NCBI GenBank assembly: GCA_031552825.1
Contig: JAVBMD010000029.1
Span: forward strand, 1-53,219
Source: WQXF01 sp031552825
GTDB lineage: Bacteria > Bacillota > Clostridia > Christensenellales > Aristaeellaceae
Direction of reading: 5' to 3'
Length of the DNA stretch: 53,219 bases
How positions within the stretch are numbered: position 1 is the stretch's first letter; every line of letters begins with the position of its first letter. Shown in pieces: positions 46,946-53,219 of this stretch. Below the pieces are notes generated by a model. It saw nothing but the letters and a program-made list of their open reading frames with translations. It was not told the origin of the DNA and ran no database searches. A program made the position numbers and the translations under genes.

Positions 46946-48648
46946 GCAAGGGCAAGCGAAACATGCGCCTGATGATAGCGTGCCTCACGATCGGCGTCGT
47001 GACCCTCGGCGTGGCTTGGATCGGCGCGCAGCAGATCACGCCGCTGCGCGCGCCGACCGGTGCGGACAGCGATCCAAGCTGGACGCAGGTGCGCGTGCAT
47101 CTGGGCGCCATCGCATCGGCTCCGCATCCCTCCGGCTCGCAGGCCAACGCGCGGGTGCGCGATTACATCCTCGCCACGCTGACCGCCGCCGGATACGCGC
47201 CGGAGCTGGACGTGCATACCCTCACCGCGCAGGAAGCGACCGAGTTGGTGACCGCGCGTCTGGGCGGCATCGCGCCGCGCTTCAATGCGCCGGTAACGGT
47301 GGAAAACATCGTGGCGGAGCTGCTGCCGGAGAACTACGATCCGGCGCGCCACGCTACGATGATGGCGGTGGTGCACTACGACGCGGCGCCCGGCGCGCCC
47401 GGCGCCGGCGACGACGGCGCGGCACTGGCCGGGTACTTGGAAGCGGCGGCAGCGCTGACCAACATTCCGCCCGCGCAGCGCAGAAACCGTGTGATCCTGC
47501 TGATTACCGACGGCGAAGAGTTGGGGCTGCTCGGCGCGACGCGCTATGTCGCCGCGCATCCGGAGATCGTACACCAAACCGCTATGGTGGTCAACTTCGA
47601 GCTGCGAGGAAACGCCGGAGCGCCGGTGATGTTCGAAACCGGGGAGCCCGCCGCCGGGCCGCTCGCCCTGCTGCGCCGATTGCCCAAGCCGGTGGCCTTT
47701 TCCTTCGCCACCGATGTGTACCGCAAGATGCCCAACTATACCGACTTCTCACCCTTCCTATGGGCGGGCAAGTCGGGGCTCAACTTTGCCGCGATCGGCG
47801 GCGCGCAGCACTATCATCAGTCCACCGACGATATCGGCCACCTCTCGCTGGATACGCTCTATGCCTACGCGGAGCTTACGCGCACGGCGCTCAGCGCGCT
47901 GGCCACCGCCGACGTCAGCGCGTTCTCAGGGGCGTCGCCGATGTACTTCACCTTCTTGCCCGGCAACCTGATCGTGCTGCCGATGTGGGCGGGCGGCGTG
48001 CTGGCTTGGGGCGCGCTGGCGCTCTTGCTGGTGCTGTGCATCACCATGTTGCACGCGCGGCGCATGCGCATCACCGGGTTGCTGCTTGCGCTGCCGATGT
48101 GTTTGGCAGCGCTGGCGGCAGCCGTCGGCCTTGCCTACGCCGCCGCGAAGCTCGGCGAGGCGCTGCTAAGCCCGACGGCGATGATGGGCGGAACCGGCGC
48201 GACGGTGCTGCTGCTGGCCGCGCTGATGCTTTCGGCGGTGCTGCTGCTCTTCTGCACGGTATGGGCGCTCAAAGCGGTGCATCCGGCGGAATGGACGGCG
48301 ATGCTGGCGCTGCTTTGCGCGGTAGGCGCCTGCGCGCTCACGCTCTTCTTGCCCGGCGGCAGTTACCTGCTCAGCTTGCCCGCGCTGCTGCTCTTGATTT
48401 GCGCGGCGGTGCAATGCGCGCCCGCCCGCTGGCTGACCTGCCCGCTCACCGCGCTGCCCTGCGCCGCCGGGCTGGGGCTTTTGATGACGCCGGTGGTGTG
48501 CCTACTCTTCCAAGCGATGGGCGTCGGGGCCTTGCCGCTTTGCGTTGGCGTGGCTTCCGTGGGGATGCTGGCAGTGTGCGCAGGGTTCGCGCCGATGCTT
48601 TGGCATGAAAAAAAGGCGGCGTTCGCCTCCGCAAACGCCGCGCTTTGA
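46942..48648 (+). CDS. M28-family membrane-bound aminopeptidase-like protein
   Basis: The 568-residue protein has an N-terminal helix (about 9-28), an outside M28 zinc peptidase domain and 7-8 C-terminal membrane helices (about 335-555). The zinc ligands appear as His in VVHYDA (about 134), Asp in GAGDDGAAL, Glu-Glu in DGEELGLLG, an acidic residue in NFELRG where Asp is usual, and His in HYHQSTDD. The architecture resembles ER-type Fxna peptidases. Its 3' end encodes the hairpin that terminates the convergent ppa gene. Confidence 0.88.
   Translation: MSKGKRNMRLMIACLTIGVVTLGVAWIGAQQITPLRAPTGADSDPSWTQVRVHLGAIASAPHPSGSQANARVRDYILATLTAAGYAPELDVHTLTAQEATELVTARLGGIAPRFNAPVTVENIVAELLPENYDPARHATMMAVVHYDAAPGAPGAGDDGAALAGYLEAAAALTNIPPAQRRNRVILLITDGEELGLLGATRYVAAHPEIVHQTAMVVNFELRGNAGAPVMFETGEPAAGPLALLRRLPKPVAFSFATDVYRKMPNYTDFSPFLWAGKSGLNFAAIGGAQHYHQSTDDIGHLSLDTLYAYAELTRTALSALATADVSAFSGASPMYFTFLPGNLIVLPMWAGGVLAWGALALLLVLCITMLHARRMRITGLLLALPMCLAALAAAVGLAYAAAKLGEALLSPTAMMGGTGATVLLLAALMLSAVLLLFCTVWALKAVHPAEWTAMLALLCAVGACALTLFLPGGSYLLSLPALLLLICAAVQCAPARWLTCPLTALPCAAGLGLLMTPVVCLLFQAMGVGALPLCVGVASVGMLAVCAGFAPMLWHEKKAAFASANAAL
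48608..48641 (-). terminator. ppa terminator inside the M28 coding end
   Basis: An 8-bp GC stem (48616-48623 with 48634-48641) with a 10-base loop is followed on the minus strand by T residues (A run 48608-48614). It starts 17 bases after the ppa stop but lies inside the last codons of the M28 gene. Confidence 0.85.
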
Positions 48649-48657
48649 TCGCGTGAA

Positions 48658-49185
48658 TCAGCCGAATTTCTTTTCGTATTCCGCCAGCGCCTTCTTGACG
48701 ACCGCCACGGCGCTGCGCCGCCCTTCGGCCTCCTGCACGATGGTGTCGACGTTCTCAAGGTTCTTGTACACCATGAAAAAGTGGCGCAGTTCGTCGGAGA
48801 TATGCCGGGGGAGCGCCGTGATGTCGGCGTACACGTTGTAGGAAGGGTCGCCCTTGGGGATGGCGATGATCTTCTCGTCCAGCGAGTCGTTATCCTGCAT
48901 GCGGATCACGCCCACGGGCACGCACTCCACCAGCGTCATCGGCAGGATGGCCTGTTGGCACAGCACCAGCACGTCCAGCGGGTCGCCATCGTCGGCGAAG
49001 GTGCGGGGGATAAAGCCGTAGTTGGTGGGGTATTGCACCGAGGTATACAGCACGCGATCCAGCCGCAGCATGCCGGTATCCTTGTCCAGCTCATATTTGT
49101 TCTTGCTGCCCTTGGAGATTTCGATAACCGCCAGAAAGCTTTCCGCGCTGATGCGCTCCGGGGCGACGTCGTGCCAGATGTTCAT
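48658..49185 (-). CDS. ppa: Soluble inorganic pyrophosphatase (family I)
   Basis: The 175-residue enzyme hydrolyses pyrophosphate with Mg2+. Signature residues are in EISKGSKNKYELDKDTG (about 23-39), YPTNYGFIPRTFADDGDPLD (about 52-71, the Asp cluster that holds the metals) and DEKIIAI. The ATG at 49185 follows AGGAGG. It is the last gene after lysC, AEC and TSUP genes, with gaps of about 30 bases. Confidence 0.95.
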   Translation of the reverse strand: MNIWHDVAPERISAESFLAVIEISKGSKNKYELDKDTGMLRLDRVLYTSVQYPTNYGFIPRTFADDGDPLDVLVLCQQAILPMTLVECVPVGVIRMQDNDSLDEKIIAIPKGDPSYNVYADITALPRHISDELRHFFMVYKNLENVDTIVQEAEGRRSAVAVVKKALAEYEKKFG

Positions 49186-49212
49186 TGCCCTGTTCCTCCT
49201 GAATTTTCTTGC

Positions 49213-49980
49213 TTATACAAAGGCTTTGACGGCCAGGGTTAGAAAGAGCAGCGCCAGTACCGCCAGCAGTACGCCGCGAACGGTCTTCTCGCCGCCGCGA
49301 ATGGCGAGGCGGGCGCCCAGCGCGCCGCCCATGGCCGAGAATAACGCTGCAGGGAGCCCCAGCGCGAACAACACGTGTCCATTGACGATCTGTGTACACA
49401 GCGAGGCGACGTTGCTGGCGAGGTTGACGATCTTCGCGCTGCCGCTGGCGTCCACCGGATGCATGCCGACGACCAGCGTGAACAGCAGGATCAGGAAGGT
49501 GCCGGTACCGGGGCCGATCAGACCGTCATAAAACCCGATCAGCAGGCCGATGACCGCGCACAGCGCGGGCGCGGCCTTTTCCGGCAGCGTCAGCAGCGGG
49601 GTCAGCGCGCCTCGCCGCAGCAGAACGACGGCCGAAACCACCGGCAGGATTAGCACCAGCATGCGCAAAATTTGCTGATCGCCCATGCTGTTGAGCAGCA
49701 TCGTGCCCAATGCGGAACCGGGCAACGCAAGGGCGGCGGCGGGCAGCGCGCAGCGCCAAATAACGCGCTTATCGAAAATGAACCGCCGGGTGGCCATGGC
49801 GCAGCCGATGCTGGCCGAGAGCTTATTGGTACCGGCGGTAAGCTTGGGCGGCAGTCCGGCCAACAGGTAGGCGGGCAGCGAGATCAGGCCGCCGCCCCCA
49901 GCGATGGCGTCGACACAGCCTGCCAAAAAACAAAGCGGGCAAACGATCAGATACATGACCCAGTTTAACTGTATGGGCAT
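49213..49980 (-). CDS. TSUP-family (TauE/SafE) membrane transporter
   Basis: The 255-residue protein has 7-8 helices in two halves. The halves carry the typical motifs GGGGLISLPAYLLAGLPP with GTNKLSASIG, and GFYDGLIGPGTGTFL with GSAKIVNLASNV. TSUP proteins move sulfite, sulfonates or other organic anions across the membrane; the substrate here is unknown. It lies 26 bases after the AEC gene and 27 before ppa. Confidence 0.9.
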   Translation of the reverse strand: MPIQLNWVMYLIVCPLCFLAGCVDAIAGGGGLISLPAYLLAGLPPKLTAGTNKLSASIGCAMATRRFIFDKRVIWRCALPAAALALPGSALGTMLLNSMGDQQILRMLVLILPVVSAVVLLRRGALTPLLTLPEKAAPALCAVIGLLIGFYDGLIGPGTGTFLILLFTLVVGMHPVDASGSAKIVNLASNVASLCTQIVNGHVLFALGLPAALFSAMGGALGARLAIRGGEKTVRGVLLAVLALLFLTLAVKAFV

Positions 49981-50006
49981 CGTGTAATCCTCGCGATCTC
50001 AGCAAT

Positions 50007-50954
50007 TTACGAAAGCACCGTGCTTAGCGCGGCGAAGAGCGGGATGGTGAGCATGCTCAGCAGCGTGGTAATGGTGATGCCGCCGGTGGCGTACTCCGCG
50101 TCGGCACGGTAGGTGTGGGCGATGATCGCGCAGGAGCTTTGCGCGGGCATGCTGGCTTGTACCAAATATGCGCTGCGCCAAAGCGGCGGCATGCCGCCGA
50201 AGAGCGCCATCAAGAGCAGGATGAATCCCGGCAAAAGCATAAAATGAGAGAATATGAAGGCGCCGTAGCCGCGTTGCCAGCGGATGCCTTGGCGCAGCAT
50301 GCGGTAGAGCATGCCGCCGATGAACATCAGCGAGAGCGGCGTCACCATGCTGCCGACGTATCCGGCGGCCTTCATCGCCGGTTCGGGGAGGCGCGCGCCG
50401 AGCAAGATCAGCGCCACCGCCAGCAGAAAGGAAATCATCGGCAGGGTGAAGATGCGACACAGCGTCACCGATAAGGAAAACCCGGCGCGCGCCTTTTCGC
50501 CGTCGACCTGTATCCCCGGCGCACCAAGGCTCCAGAAGAAAACGGTGTTGGCCAAGTAGAACATCAGCGCGGCGGGCATCGCCTGCTCGCCGAACAGCGC
50601 GGTGCTGATCGGAAGGCCGATGAAGATGGTGTTGCCGAAGCTGAACACCGCGCGAAACGTGCCCACGCGCTCCTTGGGGATGCGCAGCAGCTTGGCCGCG
50701 AAGCCCGAGCAGAAATACAGCAGCAGGATCGCGCACAGCGCCATCCCCAAGCTGGACAGCGAGGCCAGCAAATCCTCGCGGCGATAGTAGGTGAGCAGCT
50801 GGTTGATGGTGGTGCAGGGCAGCGCTACATTGGTAACCAGCTTGGCCAGCACGTCGTCCACCTGCGCGGTGAACCAGCCTTTGTGCGTCAGCAGCATGCC
50901 GATGCCCAGCATAATCAGCACGCTGCCGACGATGGAAACACCCTTCCAGAACAT
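50007..50954 (-). CDS. AEC-family (auxin-efflux-carrier-like) transporter
   Basis: The 315-residue protein has about ten helices. The first half carries LVTNVALPCTTINQL and FGNTIFIGLPI; the second has GGMLYRM and ASMPAQSSCAIIAHTY. AEC proteins export or exchange organic acids and amino acids. It follows the aspartate kinase gene by 29 bases, so a role with aspartate-family amino acids or dicarboxylates is conceivable but unproven. Confidence 0.9.
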   Translation of the reverse strand: MFWKGVSIVGSVLIMLGIGMLLTHKGWFTAQVDDVLAKLVTNVALPCTTINQLLTYYRREDLLASLSSLGMALCAILLLYFCSGFAAKLLRIPKERVGTFRAVFSFGNTIFIGLPISTALFGEQAMPAALMFYLANTVFFWSLGAPGIQVDGEKARAGFSLSVTLCRIFTLPMISFLLAVALILLGARLPEPAMKAAGYVGSMVTPLSLMFIGGMLYRMLRQGIRWQRGYGAFIFSHFMLLPGFILLLMALFGGMPPLWRSAYLVQASMPAQSSCAIIAHTYRADAEYATGGITITTLLSMLTIPLFAALSTVLS

Positions 50955-50983
50955 CTCGAGTACGATGAAAATCGCCCGCTTTC

Positions 50984-52300
50984 TTATTCTACGAAGGCCG
51001 CATAGATGGCGCGTACCGCGCGTTCGAAGTCGGCGTTGTTGACGCCGACGATGATGTTGAGCTCGCTGGAACCCTGATCGATCATCCGCACGTTGACCCC
51101 GGCGCGGCTCAGCGCGTCGAACAGCTTGGCCGATGTGCCTCGTGCGTGTACCATGCCGCGCCCCACCGTGGCGATCAGTGCCATCTGCGAATGGATCTCC
51201 ACGCTGTCCGGGTCGGTCAGGTCATAGATGCGCCGCACGAGCTGGTCGCGCTTGCCCTCGAGCTGATGCTCGCTGCACACCACGCACATCGTATCGATGC
51301 CGGTGGGCAGGTGTTCAAAGGAGATGCCGCATTCCTCGATGGCCTGTAGCACCCGGCGGCCGAAGCCCAGCTCGGCGTTCATCATCGCCTTTTCGATGGA
51401 GATAACGCAGAAATCCTTGCGCCCGGCGATGCCGGTGATGACGCGCTCCAGCGTTTCCGGCGCGGGGGTGTAGGAGATCAGCGTACCCGGCGCGTCCGGA
51501 TCGTTGGTGTTGCGGATGTTGGTGGGGATGCCGGCCTTGCGCACCGGGAAGATGGCGTCCTCGTGCAGCACCGTCGCGCCCATGTAGGAAAGCTCGCGCA
51601 GTTCGCGGTAGGTGATTTGTTCGATGACCTGCGGATTCTCCACAATGCGAGGATCGGCCATCAGGCAGCCCGATACGTCGGTCCAGTTCTCGTACAGCAC
51701 GGCTTGCGCCGCTCGGGCGACGATGGCGCCGCTGATGTCGCTGCCCCCGCGCGAGAAGGTATGCACCGCGCCGTCGGGCATCGCGCCGTAAAAGCCGGGG
51801 ATCACCGCGCAGGGGTTTGCCTTGAGCAATTCCGAAAGCTGCTGCTGCGTGCGATCTGCGTCCAGCCAGCCCTGCTCGTCAAAAAAGATGCCGCGCGCCG
51901 CGTCGAGGAACTCATATTGCAAATAGTCGGCCAATAGCATGCCGCTTAGGTATTCGCCCCGGCTGGCAGCATAATCGGCGCTGCAGCCTTCGCGCAGTTT
52001 CTGGCGGATCTCTTCCAGCGCGGCGCGGATGTCTACCTTGAGCCCCAGCTCCTCGGCGATTTCCAGATACCGCTGACCGATCTCGTCAAATAGCTCTTCA
52101 AAGGGCTTGTCCGCTGCGGCTAGGCGTTGGCAGGAGTAGAGCATGTCGGTGATCTTTTTATCCCCCGCGTGGCGCTTGCCCGGCGCGGAAGGAACCACAT
52201 AGTATCGCTGCGGGTCGGCCTGCACGATCGCTCGCACCTTGCGGAACTGATTGGCGTCGGCCAGCGAGCTTCCGCCAAATTTTGCAACCTTGACTTCCAT
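50984..52300 (-). CDS. lysC: Aspartate kinase
   Basis: The 438-residue enzyme phosphorylates aspartate, the first step to lysine, threonine, methionine and DAP. KFGGSSLAD (about 7) and HTFSRGGSDISGA (about 179) are kinase-domain motifs. Two ACT domains lie after residue 300 (GIDTMCVVCSEH, GVNVRMIDQGSSELNI) and are probably the lysine or threonine sensors. Length and order fit monofunctional AK. The ATG at 52300 follows GGAGGG. With dapF-dapL it supplies DAP for the cell wall and dipicolinate for spores. It heads a four-gene operon. Confidence 0.95.
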   Translation of the reverse strand: MEVKVAKFGGSSLADANQFRKVRAIVQADPQRYYVVPSAPGKRHAGDKKITDMLYSCQRLAAADKPFEELFDEIGQRYLEIAEELGLKVDIRAALEEIRQKLREGCSADYAASRGEYLSGMLLADYLQYEFLDAARGIFFDEQGWLDADRTQQQLSELLKANPCAVIPGFYGAMPDGAVHTFSRGGSDISGAIVARAAQAVLYENWTDVSGCLMADPRIVENPQVIEQITYRELRELSYMGATVLHEDAIFPVRKAGIPTNIRNTNDPDAPGTLISYTPAPETLERVITGIAGRKDFCVISIEKAMMNAELGFGRRVLQAIEECGISFEHLPTGIDTMCVVCSEHQLEGKRDQLVRRIYDLTDPDSVEIHSQMALIATVGRGMVHARGTSAKLFDALSRAGVNVRMIDQGSSELNIIVGVNNADFERAVRAIYAAFVE

Positions 52301-52330
52301 AGGACAGCCCTCCGGAACACAGAATGTATT

Positions 52331-52360
52331 ATTTTAACGGAATGAAGTGCTTTACGTCAA
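52331..52360 (-). promoter_or_regulatory. Promoter of the lysC operon
   Basis: On the minus strand TTGACG (complement of 52355-52360) and TAAAAT (complement of 52331-52336) are 18 bases apart. The leader is about 25 bases, too short for a lysine riboswitch. Confidence 0.7.
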
Positions 52361-52403
52361 GTCATGGCATCCTATGTTTTTGCGCGGGAGGGCGTGAGCG
52401 ATA

Positions 52404-52430
52404 AAAAAAGACCCGGTTGGGCCTTTTTTG
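52404..52430 (-). terminator. Terminator of the acetyltransferase gene
   Basis: A stem of 11 pairs with one G-U (52404-52414 with 52419-52429) closes a 4-base loop. Its AT part gives a T-rich tract on both strands. It lies 12 bases after the acetyltransferase stop. Confidence 0.8.
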
Positions 52431-52441
52431 AGCGTTACCGA

Positions 52442-52990
52442 TTATTTCCGCGCCGCCAGCCATTCCTCGCGCAGCGCGCCCATCATCACCAGATCGATGT
52501 AATCGCCATCCTCAAAGTGGCAATGCCGACGCACGCCCTCGCGCACGAAGCCGCACTTTTCGTAGCAGCGGATGGCGCGGGGGTTATTGGCGTTGACCCA
52601 CAGGTCGATGCGCTGCAGGTTGGCGCGCAGGAAGGCAAACCCCAACATGAGCGTGATGGCCTCGGTGCCGATGCCCTTGCCGACCTTCTCCAGATCGCCG
52701 ATCACCACGCCCAGCTCCGCCGTGCGGTTGATGGATTGCAGGTTGAACAGATCGACTTGGCCGATGTAGGCCTGCGTGTCCTTGTCGGCGATGACGAAGT
52801 TATAGTCGTTGTGGCGGCCGCTGAGCACGCGCTCGAGAAAGTCCTCGGTAACCGGATCGGTCTGCGGCGGCAGAAAGATGTGGGAAAGAAAGCGCGTGAT
52901 CTCCACGTTGTTGCGCCATTTGCGGATGGATTCGATGTCCTCGCGGCGGTATTCGCGCAGCATGACGCGCTCCCCGATCATGTATCCCAT
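52442..52990 (-). CDS. GNAT-family N-acetyltransferase (RimJ/RimL-like)
   Basis: The 182-residue protein has the N-terminal strand pattern VMLREYRREDIESIRKWRNN, the GNAT beta-4 block ELGVVIGD and the acetyl-CoA loop KVGKGIGTEA (about 103-112). The C-terminal block NPRAIRCYEKCGFVREG follows. Similar proteins acetylate ribosomal proteins, antibiotics or polyamines; the acceptor is unknown. The ATG at 52990 has GGGAGG 8 bases upstream. Confidence 0.9.
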   Translation of the reverse strand: MGYMIGERVMLREYRREDIESIRKWRNNVEITRFLSHIFLPPQTDPVTEDFLERVLSGRHNDYNFVIADKDTQAYIGQVDLFNLQSINRTAELGVVIGDLEKVGKGIGTEAITLMLGFAFLRANLQRIDLWVNANNPRAIRCYEKCGFVREGVRRHCHFEDGDYIDLVMMGALREEWLAARK

Positions 52991-53049
52991 GGGCGGAACC
53001 TCCCTTGCGTAATGATAGCGGGATAGGATAGGATGCCAAAATTTTCGTC

Positions 53050-53078
53050 ATTGTATCATAGGCGCTGGGGATGTACAA
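53050..53078 (-). promoter_or_regulatory. Promoter of the acetyltransferase gene, abutting the end repeat
   Basis: On the minus strand TTGTAC (complement of 53073-53078) and TACAAT (complement of 53050-53055) are 17 bases apart. The -35 box ends exactly at the boundary of the terminal repeat (53079). Confidence 0.6.
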
Positions 53079-53219
53079 GCACGGCCAGCGCATTTACCCA
53101 CCAAATAAAACCAAATGTAGGAAATCGGGATCAAGAGCAGCTCTGAGCATCTTTCTGTGCACGGAGATCTTCTTGGACGTCGGGGCACGTTTGAGACAAG
53201 AGAGGGCGACTTTACGTAA
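53079..53219 (-). repeat. Right copy of the 141-bp terminal inverted repeat
   Basis: It is the exact reverse complement of bases 1-141. Read on the minus strand it carries the same open frame, from the window edge to a TAA at 53094-53096, pointing into the window. Confidence 0.95.

Noticed and set aside
52301..52330. Lysine riboswitch before aspartate kinase
   Set aside because: The promoter lies within 60 bases of the start codon, leaving no space for the long lysine aptamer.
1..53219. A linear replicon or 53-kb transposon bounded by terminal inverted repeats
   Set aside because: The content is ordinary chromosomal housekeeping with no replication, transposition or conjugation genes, and the repeat length equals an assembler k-mer.

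Overview
The window is a 53.2-kb, GC-rich (roughly 60%), gene-dense piece of bacterial chromosome with about 50 genes on both strands. It reads as an endospore-forming member of the Clostridia: it has a three-gene GerA/GerB/GerC germinant-receptor operon, an RsfA-like regulator, the LL-diaminopimelate aminotransferase route to DAP/lysine, a BMP-type nucleoside importer, a Fur-type peroxide regulator next to rubrerythrin, and strong AGGAGG ribosome sites. An uncultured gut lineage such as the Christensenellales would fit, but that is inference. TTG starts are common (six genes) and one gene appears to start at CTG. No rRNA, tRNA, CRISPR or phage genes were seen. The window is bounded by a perfect 141-bp inverted repeat. 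141 is also the largest default k-mer of the MEGAHIT assembler, so the ends are best read as an assembly break in a repeat.

Layout. 0.4-2.5 kb (minus): PadR regulator, HAAS/DUF1700 membrane protein, DUF4097 surface protein; then a methyltransferase. 3.4-8.1 kb (plus): MarR regulator and a heterodimeric ABC exporter. 8.3-11.2 kb (plus): GH3 N-acetylhexosaminidase, DUF3842 protein, secreted amidase-like protein. 11.3-13.4 kb (minus): dapF-dapL. 13.6 kb: small cysteine-rich protein. 14.0-18.7 kb (minus): BMP binding protein, ATPase and two permeases for nucleoside uptake. 18.9-20.9 kb (plus): nitroreductase, tlyA, C39-like protein. 21.0-25.0 kb (plus): gerABC behind a sigma-G-like promoter. 25.0-27.8 kb (minus): histidine phosphatase, proA, zinc-ribbon membrane protein. 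28.0-31.4 kb (minus): DUF1015, RsfA-like regulator behind a second sigma-G-like promoter, perR-rubrerythrin. 31.6-33.7 kb (plus): iron alcohol dehydrogenase, Dabb protein, flavin reductase. 33.8-39.5 kb (plus): carA-carB-hisH-hisF. 39.7-40.7 kb: rsgA with a structured leader. 40.7-42.6 kb (minus): BlaI/BlaR1-type pair. 42.8-45.8 kb (plus): acyltransferase with zinc ribbon; solitary peptide-binding protein. 45.9-48.6 kb: small protein, C26 amidohydrolase, M28 peptidase. 48.7-53.0 kb (minus): acetyltransferase, then lysC-AEC-TSUP-ppa.

Most striking points. carA is intact in length and frame but has lost all three residues of the glutaminase catalytic triad, while the adjacent hisH keeps its triad. 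This suggests an ammonia-dependent carbamoyl-phosphate synthetase in an operon with IGP synthase. The rsgA leader encodes a 10-codon peptide whose ribosome site is complementary to downstream leader RNA. Two sigma-G-like promoters sit before sporulation-type genes. Two solute-binding proteins lack the lipobox cysteine. No stretch longer than 300 bases is without a gene.
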